Made by a program: the position numbers and the translations under genes. Below, piece after piece: positions 26,878-37,615 of a DNA stretch of 64,000 nucleotides. The DNA is from Aliivibrio fischeri (lineage in GTDB: Bacteria; Pseudomonadota; Gammaproteobacteria; Enterobacterales; Vibrionaceae). The stretch spans positions 1,054,001 through 1,118,000 of the forward strand of contig CP160629.1 in assembly GCA_038993745.2 (NCBI GenBank). Direction: 5' to 3'. Position 1 is the stretch's first letter. Each line of letters opens with the position of its first letter. The notes beneath the pieces are model-generated. The model saw nothing but the letters and a program-made list of their open reading frames with translations. It searched no databases and was not told the origin of the DNA.

Positions 26878-27735
26878 TTAAGATTGATGATGTCTTTTTT
26901 CTAATTTCTGATTAACAAGAAGCGCCAATAAAATTAAAGCACCGCCAATGCTCAGTCTTAGAATATCTGCATCTCGATTCCATATTAATAGATTAACTAA
27001 AATACCCGCAGGAATAAGTAGATTATTCATTACGGCTAAAACACCAACATTCACCAGTGTTGCACCTTTATTCCACATAAAATACCCCATGCCTGATGCT
27101 ATCACGCCAAGATAAATTAATACTCCCCACTGAATGGATGTTGTTGGTAGCTTTTCGCTATTTCCGAATAATAAATAGCAAGTACTGGCAACAATAAATG
27201 CACCTATAAAGAAGAAACCAAAAACCGTCTTTTGTTCAATTTCTTGATCTTTCATTAAACGTTTATAGCAAACTTGCCCAGTCGCAAAACAAAGGTTTGC
27301 CCCTTGAACGAGTCCAAATCCTAATAAAAATCCTGCATCAATTCCATTATATCGAATGGCAATTGCACCTAGTGTTGCTATTACGGCACTGATCATAAAG
27401 TGCGAATGAAATTTACCTTCAAATGCGTCATTTAATAAAGTGATATAAATAGGAGTCATTACAGTAAAAAGCAAAACTTCAGGAACAGTAAGATATAAGA
27501 AGGATTGGTAGTAGAAAACGTACATTAATCCTAATTGAATCGCACCAATAGCCATTAATTTAAGCGCTGTATTCAATGAGATATTTTTTGGGCGTAGGAA
27601 AGGAAGAAAAACTAAGGTAGCTAAACCAATACGCATTAACACAGAAAACCAAGCATCAACTTGGCCAGCTAAATATACGCCGATAAGGCTAAATGAAAAA
27701 GCCCATAGTAGAGTAATTGAAAGTAAATATGACAT
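26878..27735 (-). CDS. DMT-superfamily transporter (EamA)
   Basis: 285 aa with ten hydrophobic helices in two homologous halves: first half to about residue 140, ending IAIRYNGIDAGFLLGF; second half starting LVQGANLCFATGQVCYKRLM. The end of the second half, GVIASGMGYFMWNKGATLVNVGVLAVMNNLLIP, is the classical EamA signature. Such proteins export amino acids, amines or metabolites; the substrate is not predictable. Confidence 0.87.
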   Translation of the reverse strand: MSYLLSITLLWAFSFSLIGVYLAGQVDAWFSVLMRIGLATLVFLPFLRPKNISLNTALKLMAIGAIQLGLMYVFYYQSFLYLTVPEVLLFTVMTPIYITLLNDAFEGKFHSHFMISAVIATLGAIAIRYNGIDAGFLLGFGLVQGANLCFATGQVCYKRLMKDQEIEQKTVFGFFFIGAFIVASTCYLLFGNSEKLPTTSIQWGVLIYLGVIASGMGYFMWNKGATLVNVGVLAVMNNLLIPAGILVNLLIWNRDADILRLSIGGALILLALLVNQKLEKRHHQS

Positions 27736-27810
27736 ATCTCATCTCGTAATAAAAACAATGTACGCATTCTAAATGAGATTTACTATCAGTAAAGGAAAAA
27801 GACAAATAAA

Positions 27811-27840
27811 AAAGGCTGAAGAGTCAGCCTTTATTATTTT
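27811..27840 (-). terminator. Terminator of the DUF333 lipoprotein gene
   Basis: Stem AAAGGCTGA / TCAGCCTTT with loop AGAG. Read on the minus strand it is followed by a T-rich tract. Confidence 0.88.
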
Positions 27841-27855
27841 TAGATATGGTTCGTG

Positions 27856-28218
27856 TTATTTCTGGCTGCTACGAAAGAAATCCCAAGCATTAACTTTCTC
27901 ACCCGTCTTTAACACGCATGTGCTGTCATTTAAGTTGTATGTGCCTTCTTGCTCAACACAATATGTTGCGGCAGGATTTGGTTTGCCAACAGGCTTAGTC
28001 ATGGATTGTTTATGGTTACGGTAGTATTCCCAAGCGTTAACTACATCGCCATTGCCAAGTGTACAGTTACCTGTATCTAAGTCATAAGTTCCGCGCTCTG
28101 CACAAAATGTTGCTGCTGGATTGGTTGCATTTGCTTTAGTTGGTTTTGGAGTTTCAGATGAACTGCATGCAGCTAATGTTAATAGCATCGAAATGGTAAT
28201 TACTGTTTTTTTAAGCAT
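27856..28218 (-). CDS. Lipoprotein with two DUF333 repeats
   Basis: 120 aa with a lipobox (LLTLAACSSS, Cys at about 18). The mature part is two copies of the DUF333 unit. Repeat 1 is NPAATFCAERGTYDLDTGNC...VVNAWEYYR and repeat 2 is NPAATYCVEQEGTYNLNDSTC...KVNAWDFFR, each with two cysteines that probably form a disulfide. The repeats are about 44 residues apart. Some databases call DUF333 proteins 'putative hemolysin' without experimental support that I know of. It follows the cystatin-like lipoprotein gene by 27 bp, so the two are probably one operon of small envelope lipoproteins. Confidence 0.85.
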   Translation of the reverse strand: MLKKTVITISMLLTLAACSSSETPKPTKANATNPAATFCAERGTYDLDTGNCTLGNGDVVNAWEYYRNHKQSMTKPVGKPNPAATYCVEQEGTYNLNDSTCVLKTGEKVNAWDFFRSSQK

Positions 28219-28245
28219 TAGAGTGTCCTTTGAATTATGGTGTTG

Positions 28246-28635
28246 TTATTGGCAATCTTGAGTCATGCTGCCTTGCTGAGCAGGTTGAGTCATTTGATAT
28301 TGACCTTTAAGGCTGCGATACACACGAGTATTCCAGACTTGGCCATCATCAAGCTCAAAATCAATCGCGTAATTAATGCCATTCACTACCTGAGTTTTTA
28401 CATCTAATATTTGTTTAAGTTTAGCAGATGTATTCATCATACTTAAAACGTGCTCAACCGCTTCTTTTGCTTCTGGTGTTACAGTAGATGTGACCCAACC
28501 ACCGGCCATATTATTATCTACATTACAAATTGGATTGATATTATCTGAGGAAATCGCTGGTGTTTTTTCTGATTGCGTTGAACACCCTGCGATAAATAAT
28601 GCTGAGGTTATTGCAATTATTATTGATTTATTCAT
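28246..28635 (-). CDS. Cystatin-like lipoprotein
   Basis: 129 aa; lipobox SALFIAGCST (Cys about 18). The mature part matches the cystatin fold pattern: a conserved Gly-Gly before the helix (NMAGGWVTST), a long helix (EAKEAVEHVLSMM), then the QxVxG-type loop TQVVNGINYAIDFEL, and a later beta strand VWNTRVYRSLKG. In animal cystatins the N-terminal Gly and QxVxG loop wedge into papain-type proteases. A lipid anchor would place this one in the envelope. Target unknown; the fold call rests on motifs only. Confidence 0.72.
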   Translation of the reverse strand: MNKSIIIAITSALFIAGCSTQSEKTPAISSDNINPICNVDNNMAGGWVTSTVTPEAKEAVEHVLSMMNTSAKLKQILDVKTQVVNGINYAIDFELDDGQVWNTRVYRSLKGQYQMTQPAQQGSMTQDCQ

Positions 28636-28933
28636 GGTGACTCCATGTATGGTAAGAATTTTTTCTTAAGTTTAATCTAATCCTTAAAAGGAGGAATTCC
28701 AAATTATTCGTATTTTTTTAATAAGTAATCTCATTTTCAATGCAGTTTTTTATCTCAAGTGAGATATCTAAAGCATTTATTCATTATTTATCTGCTCAAT
28801 GAATGAACAATTATTTTATGGCAGGCTTCACATCTTTTTGTGTTTCTGGTTAAAGATATAGAGAAGGTTCTATTATTTTGTAATAAACATTATTAGCATT
28901 GGTCGGTTGTTTCTAAATTGTAAATGGTTATTT

Positions 28934-31416
28934 ATGCTGCATAAGTCTGATAAAAGGCTGTTGACTTTTATTTCGTTAATGCCGATTGTTTTAATTGGTA
29001 TTTTTACTTTGGTTTTAAACGCGATTGTAATTCATGAGAATCAAACCAAAGTCGGCTCATTAATAGAATCATTATATTCGGATGCGCTTACGCAAGAAAA
29101 AGGTCGTGTAAAGCAACAAGTTGACAGTATTTATGAACAAATTATTTATGAAGATAATTTGGCAGAACAAACGCTAAGAAAATCAATTCAACATCATATA
29201 GACGATGCCTACGGTATTATTAATTTTATATATCAACAAAATGAAGAAAAAACCAAACCTGAAATAATAAAGTTAATATCAGATGCTCTTCGTCAAACTC
29301 GTTTTAATGATGGTCGAGGTTACTTTTTTATTTATGATATGAATGGCACGAATTTAATGCATCCTATTTTTCCTGAATATGAAGGAAAGAATCTGATTAA
29401 TTTTACGGATATTCACGGTAAAAGAGTCGTAGAAGACCATGTGAAAATGATGAGAGAAAAGGGGGAAGGTTTTAGTCAGTGGTGGTATCCAAAGCCAGAT
29501 AATAAAGATGAAGCATTTGAGAAGATAGGGTATGCAAAATATTTTGAACCATTAGATATTTATATAGGGACAGGTGAATACGTTGTTGATGTTGAAGAAG
29601 ATATACAACAAATATTACTTGCATGGATATCTGAGGTTCGATATGGCGAAGACGGCTATATATTTGTTTTTGATCATTCAGGTAATATCTTATCTCATCA
29701 GGATAAAAGTTTAATAAATACGAATATTTATAATAAAACGGATATTAATCCTCGTGAATTTATGAATACATTAAATTCAAAGTTTGGTGATAATAATAGT
29801 CGTTTTTCTAAGTATTTAAATCGACTTGATGCATTTAAAAGTGGTTCTGATTCACAACTAAGTTATATAAAAAAATACGATAAATGGGATTGGGTGATTA
29901 GTGGTGGGGTTTATACCGATACAAATAAGCGTCTTTTAGAGAAAAAAGAAAAATTATTAATTCAGCAAAATCAAGATGAGTTAAAGAAAATACTATTACT
30001 AACACTAACCTTGGCGTTGATTCTTACCTTATTATCATTGAGTGTTAGTAAATATGTTGCGATGCGTTTTAATAAATTTCAGGATCGAATTTGTAATGAT
30101 TTTAAGGTGTTAGAGAAAACAAAAAATAAAATGCAATACATGGCTCTACATGATGGATTAACGCAATTACCCAATAGGGTCATGCTAGAGTCAAGAATTG
30201 AAGAAGAAATTGTTAAAGCTCAGCAATCCGGAAAGATGATAGCTTTGATGTTTGTTGATTTAGATGACTTTAAAAAGTAAATGATCATTATGGGCATGAT
30301 GTTGGTGATAAGCTATTAACGTTGATTAGCTCTAGATTTAGTCACTTTATTGAAAAAGACGAAATGGTTGCACGTTTTGGTGGAGATGAATTTGTTTTTT
30401 GTTTTTCTAATTTAACGTCTCAACAAGATGCGGAGTTATGGGTTGAGAAGATTCAATCCGTTTTTGAAGATGTTTTCTCTATAAACGGTAAGGAGATTAC
30501 AACTGGATGTAGTATTGGGGTAGCAATGTACCCTAAGGATGCAACTTGTTCTTCAGAACTTATTTCTAAAGCTGATATTGTGCTTTATAAATCAAAAGAT
30601 GTTCATAAAGGTGCATCACTTTTCTTTGATAAAAGCATTGATGAGCAAGTGAGCTATGAATTTAGTTTAGAAGAAGAGCTAAAAAATGCGTTAGATAAGC
30701 GTGAGGTTACTTTAGTATATCAACCTCAAATTGATACTAAAACAGGTGAGATTTATGGTGTAGAGGTGCTTTCTCGATGGTGCAATAACAAATTAGGTTC
30801 TGTTTCTCCCGTTAAATTTATTGCTGTAGCTGAAGAAATAGGGATGATAGATCAGCTTGGCGATTTTGTTTTGCAGCAAGCATGTGAAGATATTCAAGAA
30901 GTGATGCCCAATGGTACGAATGCCATTATGCTTTCAGTTAATATTTCACCTAAGCAGTTAATTAAAAAGGGATTTGTATCTCGTATTATGAAGATTGTTT
31001 CGAGAACAGGTATTGATGTGTCACGGATCACCTTCGAAATAACAGAAAATATTCTAATCAGTGATTTAAAAAGTGTATCGCCCATTTTGTTGGAACTACA
31101 GAAACTTGGGTTTGGTATTTCATTAGATGATTTTGGTACAGGTTATTCATCATTAAGCTATCTTAATATTTTACCGATTACAGAAATTAAGATTGATCGT
31201 TCTTTTGTCAGCAGTTTATTTACCAATGATCAAAGTGAATCTTTGATTAAAGCGATTATTGCTATCGGAGCTTCATGTCAAATGACGGTAGTTGCAGAAG
31301 GGGTTGAGACTAAAGAACAATTAGATAAATTAAAAGAGTATCAATGTGATTTGGTTCAAGGGTATTACTTAGATAAACCACTTTCAATTAGTGAATTAAA
31401 AGAAAAATATGCATAA
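28934..31416 (+). CDS. Cache-GGDEF-EAL cyclic-di-GMP enzyme (frameshifted)
   Basis: N-terminal membrane helix (MPIVLIGIFTLVLNAI), then a periplasmic double-Cache sensor (FNDGRGYFFIYDMNGTNLMHP; later GEDGYIFVFDHSGNIL), a second membrane helix and a GGDEF domain. The frame is broken in it: VDLDDFKK stops at 30280. One more A in the A5 run at 30272-30276 gives FKKVNDHYGHDVGDKLL and the following frame to 31416. The GGDEF motif itself is intact (ARFGGDEFVF). The EAL domain keeps its catalytic set with EVL in place of EAL (YGVEVLSRW, VNISPKQL, EITENI, LDDFGTGYSSLSYL, VAEGVET). About 827 aa when repaired. ATG 28934 is preferred over the upstream TTG at 28907; no strong RBS is seen. Confidence 0.82.
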
Positions 31417-31446
31417 AAGTTTTTTGTTTAGAATATTAAAAAAGAA

Positions 31447-31480
31447 AGAGCAGTGATGGTATATCACTGCTCTTTTTATT
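31447..31480. terminator. Bidirectional terminator
   Basis: Stem AAAGAGCAGTGAT / ATCACTGCTCTTT, loop GGTAT, A-tract before and T5 after. It serves both the convergent GGDEF-EAL and chitinase genes. Confidence 0.93.
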
Positions 31481-31499
31481 AGGTATCGTTAATCATTAA

Positions 31500-34400
31500 T
31501 TATAAGTTACACACTTTAGTCCAACTGCCGTCACTACCTGGCTCTGCTGCTGTCCACCAATTTGCTTGGTAAATAACGTTATTGTGAACCACTTGATCTC
31601 CAGTGTTTGCGTGGCTAGGGTTACCTGCCCAATCTTTTTGTGGAAGATCTGGATAAGTAACAAGTCCTGTAGCATCACAGCCCACATCAGGTGTACCGCC
31701 ATTACCACCACCATTGTTACCACCAGAGTTTAAATCCGCTAGAGGTAAATCTGGTTGCTCAAACTTGAAGGCATAATCAACGTTGTTGATATTGACTGTA
31801 TAGTTTGCAGGGCCAGAAATTGGTAGATAGTAAACCATATCCAATTCATACACGCCGCCTGCTGGTAGTGCTTTCCATGCTGGAAGAGTGAAAGCAACAC
31901 GGTGCATTGTTCCATCTAAACCACCAATATTATTTGGACGAGTATGACCAGAAGCAATGACTTGTAAACCGCCACCAGATTGATCTTTCGCATTATCAGG
32001 AGCTGATACTGGAATATCGAATTGGAATTCAGTTCCTCCAGGAATATCTTGACCGGTGTTGTTTGTGAAGGTCACTTTTGGATTAATTGGGTAGTTTTGA
32101 TCACCCACTTTAAAGCCACCTACGTTTACAGCAATATCAACCGTTTCTGTTGGAATAGCTCCTGTAGCTACGGTGTTGCCATATGGTGTTGCTGATTTAA
32201 ATTTCTCATAAATCGCTTTAGTCATGGTGTTACCCATATGGTATTCACCATTACCTGTTTGACAAGCCGCTTCAGTTGCATCTACAGAAGTACGATTACC
32301 ATTTGCATCCAGTACGTAACAGCTGTAATCCCCAGCCAGTTCCCAGAACATGATGCCACCAATCTCTTGGTCGATAACGTAGTCCGCTTTTACATTGATA
32401 GAGTCTTTATCTTCTGTTGATAAGAATACTTTTTTCTCGGCGTTCCATAACCATGGCGCAACAGCAACACTGTCATAGTGGCGAGTATAAGTGCCTACTA
32501 ATTGATCTGCTGGGTCATTTGCTGGATCTAAACCATAGATATTTGCGTAAGAGCCAAAGATACCTTCTTGTAGGTTTTTAGCATGCCACATAGGGTTAGA
32601 ACCTGCGCCCATTTCTTGGCCATATGAGTTCTTATCATGCCACATGTTATCGATACCTAGAGCACCGTAACCACAATTGTTTTTCTCACCTTCACCAGTA
32701 CCTGGTTCACATTTAGCTTGATCTGGAAGCGGAGCTCGACCCCATAAGCCATTTTCACCGCCAGTTACGCCTTGCCAGCCACGAGTATAATAAGGGACAC
32801 CAATATTGATACGACCTGCCGGCATTGAACCGCGGAAGTAATGGTAAGCCCAATCGGTATTTAGATAGCCGATACCACCGTAAGCTTCAGTGCCATAAAC
32901 ATTCCATTGGGCTAGTTCAGAATCTTTACCTGTATCATATAGAGCGGCATTGTGACCAACATGGTCGTTCCATGCGCCGTGTAAGTCATATGACATGATA
33001 TTTACATAATCTAAGTACTGCGTAACATCAAATGTTTCCATGCCACGTAATAAATAGCCAGATGATGGAGCTGCGATAGTTAGCATGTAGTGAATATCAT
33101 CTTGTGCAGATGCAACATCAAGTTTTTCACGTAATGTTTTCATCAGTACTTGATACGATGCCCACAGGTATTGGCGACGAGGTTCCATGAATTCTTTATC
33201 ATCAGGGTTACCGGCACCAGCCATTGACGTAGGGTATTCATAATCGATGTCTAAGCCATCAAATTTGTACTTACGCATCATTTCAACGGCTGATACTGCA
33301 AATTTTTCGATAGCTGCGTGGTTGATGCTGCCATCTGCATTGGTTGTCATGGTATAAAAACCACCATCTGCAACACGGTTACCATCAGCACCGAAGTGAC
33401 CACCAGTTTCAGCCCAGCCACCAATAGAGATTAATGTTTTAACTCCATGTTTTGCTTTAGCTGTCGCTAGTGCACCAAAATGGCCTTTAAATCCAAGTGC
33501 AGGATCAATTTCAACGCCTGCCCACTCTTTACCAGTTGCAGCATTATTTGGATCGGTAACATCACCGACATTCACTTTTCCATCTGAACCAATGCTTACG
33601 AAAGCGTAGTTAATATGGGTTAGCTGCTCCCAAGGGATATCTTTTACTAAGTAACTATTTTGTTCGTCGCCGCCATCACGCCAACTTGTAAAGTAACCGA
33701 TTACACGACGAGGGTGATCAGCCCCCATTTTCTCACGGCCTTCTTTATCATAGATAGTACAGTAAGGCACTGTTACACCTTCTGTTTGATATAAACCATC
33801 AGGACGACAGTTATCTGCAACTGGCAATGAACTTGTAACCGTTAAATTAGCGGAAGCTGAATTTGCGGTTGCGCCTAAATTGTCTGTCGCTTTAGCATAG
33901 ACAGAAAGAGAACCTACAGCCGTTGTAGTGTATTGAAGGGTATAAGGTGCTGTTGCAGCTGTGCCAACAAGAGTGTTATCGACATAAAAATCAACTTTAT
34001 CTACTGTGCCATCTGAGTCTGCGGCATCTGCTGTTAGTGTAACGACAGAACCAAGTTCAACATTTGTTGCAGATAAGCTTAATGTTGCTGTTGGTGCGAT
34101 ATTGTCAGTAGGAGTATTTGTCACATTAATTGCAACAGAGCTTACTGTACTTTGTGCACCTTTATCATCATAAGATTGCGCACTAATTGTATGATTGCCT
34201 TCAAGAGCTGTCCATGTAGTAGAGTATGGCGAGGCTGTTACTGAGCTAATTACGACACCATCAACAGAGAAGTCGACGCGAACTATATTGCCATCGCTAT
34301 CAGCCGCTGATGCTGTTAACGTGACAAGGTCACCTGTAGTGAGTTGTTCCGTTGCACTAGGAGATGTTAGGTCTACCGTTGGCGCTTCATTTGGTACTTC

Positions 34401-34664
34401 TCCTGAACATACTCCGAGATCTTGCCATGCACCCCATTCACCAGCGGTCGCGGGGTCATTATTTTGAGTCCAATATTTGGCTTTATAGGCATTAGTACCT
34501 TGTTTTACTTCTTCTCCACCATTGTACACCTTCCCAGCATCCCAAGCCTCCAGTAGTGAGCAATCAACGGCCGCTTGAGCATTAAATGCCATTAAACAAG
34601 AAAGGGTTAGGGTTGAGATAGTAAATTTATAATTATGTTTTTTTCTTAAATTTGAATGTTCCAT
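31500..34664 (-). CDS. chiA: Secreted multidomain chitinase (GH18)
   Basis: 1054 aa. Signal peptide (1-31, ending FNAQA). N-terminal CBM5/12-type chitin-binding module ([29 protein letters not shown], about 39-75). Two Ig-like modules (about 90-180 and 190-275, each with SDGxxxxVDF...). GH18 catalytic domain (about 310-840) with [11 protein letters not shown] (about 468-478), the DxxDxDxE motif whose Glu is the acid catalyst. A C-terminal beta module spans about 845-985, then a Gly/Asn linker and a second CBM5/12 (about 1005-1054, [27 protein letters not shown]). It cleaves chitin outside the cell, presumably after type II export. Divergent from a chemoreceptor gene. Confidence 0.93.
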   Translation of the reverse strand: MEHSNLRKKHNYKFTISTLTLSCLMAFNAQAAVDCSLLEAWDAGKVYNGGEEVKQGTNAYKAKYWTQNNDPATAGEWGAWQDLGVCSGEVPNEAPTVDLTSPSATEQLTTGDLVTLTASAADSDGNIVRVDFSVDGVVISSVTASPYSTTWTALEGNHTISAQSYDDKGAQSTVSSVAINVTNTPTDNIAPTATLSLSATNVELGSVVTLTADAADSDGTVDKVDFYVDNTLVGTAATAPYTLQYTTTAVGSLSVYAKATDNLGATANSASANLTVTSSLPVADNCRPDGLYQTEGVTVPYCTIYDKEGREKMGADHPRRVIGYFTSWRDGGDEQNSYLVKDIPWEQLTHINYAFVSIGSDGKVNVGDVTDPNNAATGKEWAGVEIDPALGFKGHFGALATAKAKHGVKTLISIGGWAETGGHFGADGNRVADGGFYTMTTNADGSINHAAIEKFAVSAVEMMRKYKFDGLDIDYEYPTSMAGAGNPDDKEFMEPRRQYLWASYQVLMKTLREKLDVASAQDDIHYMLTIAAPSSGYLLRGMETFDVTQYLDYVNIMSYDLHGAWNDHVGHNAALYDTGKDSELAQWNVYGTEAYGGIGYLNTDWAYHYFRGSMPAGRINIGVPYYTRGWQGVTGGENGLWGRAPLPDQAKCEPGTGEGEKNNCGYGALGIDNMWHDKNSYGQEMGAGSNPMWHAKNLQEGIFGSYANIYGLDPANDPADQLVGTYTRHYDSVAVAPWLWNAEKKVFLSTEDKDSINVKADYVIDQEIGGIMFWELAGDYSCYVLDANGNRTSVDATEAACQTGNGEYHMGNTMTKAIYEKFKSATPYGNTVATGAIPTETVDIAVNVGGFKVGDQNYPINPKVTFTNNTGQDIPGGTEFQFDIPVSAPDNAKDQSGGGLQVIASGHTRPNNIGGLDGTMHRVAFTLPAWKALPAGGVYELDMVYYLPISGPANYTVNINNVDYAFKFEQPDLPLADLNSGGNNGGGNGGTPDVGCDATGLVTYPDLPQKDWAGNPSHANTGDQVVHNNVIYQANWWTAAEPGSDGSWTKVCNL

Positions 34665-35192
34665 TTCATATCCTTAAAGGTAATTCAAAAATCATCAATT
34701 ACTTTTTAATTGATGTGAAATAAGATTAGGATATAAAAAAAATTCTGCTAAGAATGATTTATAAATTACAAAGCGACTCGCAATAAAACTAATGTAAGTA
34801 AACAAGGTTACATTTGTTTTTGTATCAAGGTTACTTGTTTACCATGTACCTATCTGGTTAACATTACTTATTGTTAGTAATAATCATTATTTTTCATTTA
34901 TTTATTAAATTTTACATGCGGCTTTAAGCTGTTGAATCTAATGGTTTTTCTTTGTGTTTTTATGTTTAATCTGATTTAAGGTATACGCTTTAGCTATAAT
35001 AATTTAGATAATTTTCATTATTTAAATTAATTATCGTTTTATTTAAAGAGCCTATTTTTTTACTTTTTAACCCACGGTATAACACCTAAAAAAGCGCGAT
35101 AACGTTAATTAGTTAAGGGAAGCGTTTTAGTTATTAGTATTCATTCTTCATGGTTGAGTTTATGAATGAACTTGCTTTTATAAGGTATATAA
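34665..35192. promoter_or_regulatory. Divergent regulatory region between chitinase and chemoreceptor
   Basis: 528 bp with no reading frame. It contains a perfect 9-bp inverted repeat GTAAACAAG (34798-34806) and CTTGTTTAC (34834-34842) spaced by 27 bp. Two direct copies of AAGGTTAC (from 34804 and 34827) overlap it, about 135-180 bp upstream of the chitinase start. This looks like an operator, but no known regulator site was recognised. The rest is AT rich. Confidence 0.5.
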
Positions 35193-37144
35193 ATGGGTTT
35201 GCTCCTTCAATATTATCGTAATTCTTTACAGCTACGTTATCAGCTAATGGTTCCATTTATTGGAACCTTCATAATATTCTTTTGTAGTGCTACATTTTTG
35301 CATACAAACCTTATTCGCACAGAAAATAATATTATGTCTTCAATGGTGAGTAATTCTATTTCTGAGGATTACATTGAACTGGATAATTTGTTTTCGAGAT
35401 TAAGAACGGCTGCAATTCGCAGTGAGATGTTTGATCCAGTACGAGGACAAAATGAATATAACCAAGCTTATCCTAAGATCTTAGAAGATAAAGATAAAGT
35501 GATTAGTCGTTTAAGAAACATGGGAGAGTTAACTCGTCAGGATCTAAATGATTTAGAAAGAATTTCTCAATCTTTTGATGAATTTCATTCTATTTCAAAA
35601 AAGATGATTGATGAAAAAGTAGATGGACATAATATATTTTTAAATGTCTTACCGTGGTTAGCTCCATATTTGGAAAATTTAGACGAAAATCATCATCCAT
35701 CAAATGCGGATGAATGGCCTATTATTCGTAATAAGCTATCGGTTATCTCTGAAGGGATTGGATATAAATCTTCAGGAGTGTTCTATTTGCGTCTACAAGA
35801 AGATGGTGATGAGCTTCATGCATTGCTAGACCAAATGGAAGAATTGATTGAACCAATGTATAAGGGCCCAGCTCTAAAGAAATTACAGACTGAATTTCTT
35901 GATGTATGGCGCAAAGAGCTAACAACGTTAGAAAGTATTACGTCGCGTTGGGTTGGATACCAAGCTAAGCGTGCTGAAATTAGAAGTGTTGCTCGAGAAC
36001 TAATTGATAATTCAGTTGCAAGCAGTAAAAAGTACTTAGAAAAGAACTTTAATAATACAATAGAAAATGCCGAAAATAGTATTGTTGTCAACATTGTTGG
36101 TTTATTAATTGGTGCTGTATTGGCTTCTATTCTAGTTACTATTTTAACCCGTATCATTATTACTCAATTAAATTCAGTACAAAGTGTTATTCGTGGTTTA
36201 GCTGAACGTAATTTGATCTTTCATACCAATTTAAAAGGTGAGAATGAAGTTTCTCAGCTTGGCGAGAATACCGATATAACGATTAATACGCTAAGAGGAA
36301 CAATTAAAGACCTAAACTCACATGGTCAAGAATTGGCATCTGCATCATTACAATTACGTTCAGTTATGGAATTAAGTGCAGAAAACAGTAGTGTTCAAAA
36401 TGATCAAGTGAGCATGATTGCTGCAGCAATTACAGAACTATCGGCATCAGCAAATCAAGTTGAAGCATCAGCGAAAGCGGCGGAAACAAGAATGGGGGTG
36501 TACAAGAGTTATGTCGCTTAGAGATGCGTTCTTCACGTGAAAATGGTGATCGCGCTAGTGCTTTGCAAGAGCAATTAAATGATACGTCTTTAGTGGTTGA
36601 GCATCTAAATAAAGAATGTGAGCAAATTGGTAATGTTATTGCCGTGATTCAGAATATTTCTGAGCAAACTAACTTACTTGCACTTAATGCTGCAATTGAA
36701 GCAGCTCGAGCTGGTGAAATGGGGCGTGGTTTTGCTGTCGTTGCTGATGAAGTTCGAGTACTAGCAACAAGAACACAAGACTCAACGGAAACCATTCAAC
36801 GAATTATTGAACAACTGCAAAGTAAATCGACAGATGCTCAGCAAAATATGCAACGTTGTTTATCTATGATTGATGAAACTGCAGCATCAGTATTAAAGTC
36901 ACGCGATCAATTGTCGTCAATGAATGAAGCGATGGATGAGTTATCACAATCGAATGCTGAAGTAGCAACGGCGGTTTCTGAACAGTCACGTACTATGGTT
37001 GAAATTAGCGAGAATATTACAACAATTAGAGACATTACGAACCAAAATGTCGCAGGCATTGAAGAAGCAACAGTGACAAGTACACACCTATCAGAGCTAG
37101 CTGAAAAACAACAGCAACAATTGGCTACTTTTAGGGTTGATTAA
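35193..37144 (+). CDS. Methyl-accepting chemotaxis protein (frameshifted)
   Basis: N-terminal membrane helix ([19 protein letters not shown]), helical periplasmic sensor (about 40-285), second helix ([21 protein letters not shown]), HAMP, then the signalling domain. The frame stops at 36521 after AAETRMGV. One extra A in AA at 36491-36492 gives [19 protein letters not shown] and runs to 37144. The hairpin tip is present in the second part: [35 protein letters not shown]. About 650 aa when repaired. Location opposite a chitinase suggests a chemoattractant related to chitin breakdown (inference); the ligand domain is not one I can assign. Confidence 0.85.
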
Positions 37145-37170
37145 AGTACTTAAAACATCATAAAACTAAG

Positions 37171-37206
37171 TGGGTGGGAAATAATTATTTCTTGCCCATT
37201 TTTTTA
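37171..37206 (+). terminator. Terminator of the chemoreceptor gene
   Basis: A 13-bp stem with three G-U pairs (TGGGTGGGAAATA / TATTTCTTGCCCA), then T8. Confidence 0.8.
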
Positions 37207-37275
37207 TTAAGAACAAAAAATGAAGTAAGGCTAAAGGAAATCGTAGAGAAGTATTGGAATTTGCAAACGCTAGAT

Positions 37276-37382
37276 GGGTGGAAGCCCCAGCCACATCCCG
37301 GCACACACGTCGCCCGCTGCGGCTGCTCCCTTCCGGCCTGACCGAGTTCACGAGTTAGTGTTGCGGGAGGACCAGGGCCTCC
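37276..37382 (-). ncRNA. ffs: 4.5S / SRP RNA
   Basis: Read on the minus strand it gives GGAGGCCCTGG at the 5' end, then CTCCCGCAACACTA, the universally conserved SRP apical domain GGTCAGGCCGGAAGGGAGCAGCC, the lower strand GTGTGTGCCGGGATG and a 3' end GGCTGGGGCTTCC that closes the hairpin. This matches E. coli ffs in structure and at nearly all core positions. It binds Ffh for co-translational membrane targeting. About 107 nt. Small apparent reading frames across this stretch are spurious. Confidence 0.95.
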
Positions 37383-37615
37383 ATAGATTCTGTTGTTCCT
37401 AGGAACGAGAGGATTATTCAACATGCACGGTGAGATTGCAAGTAGAAATAAATAAAAACAAACTAAGTGATTAATAAATAAACGCTTAGAGTATGTTTAG
37501 GAATCATTGAAAAAAAGACACAGTCTCGATTTTGAGATCTAACAGTACTTTAGCCGATAAATGGAATTCTCTTGGTTATAATTACAGCACTTTAATTATT
37601 GTATAGAGGAAATTC

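Noticed and set aside
27856..28218. Hemolysin activity for the DUF333 lipoprotein
   Set aside because: The name is carried in databases for this domain, but nothing in the sequence (no pore-forming or toxin motif) supports it.
36480..36530. Programmed ribosomal frameshift in the chemoreceptor or the other split genes
   Set aside because: Eight unrelated genes show single-base losses in different contexts, without shared slippery sequence plus downstream structure. Chemoreceptors, SDRs and TssF/TssM are not known to use frameshifting.
37166..37424. Two overlapping minus-strand reading frames of 61 and 79 codons
   Set aside because: They lie across the 4.5S RNA gene, whose conserved GGTCAG...GGAAGG...AGCAGCC core explains the sequence. 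The peptides are Arg/Pro/Gly rich with no support.
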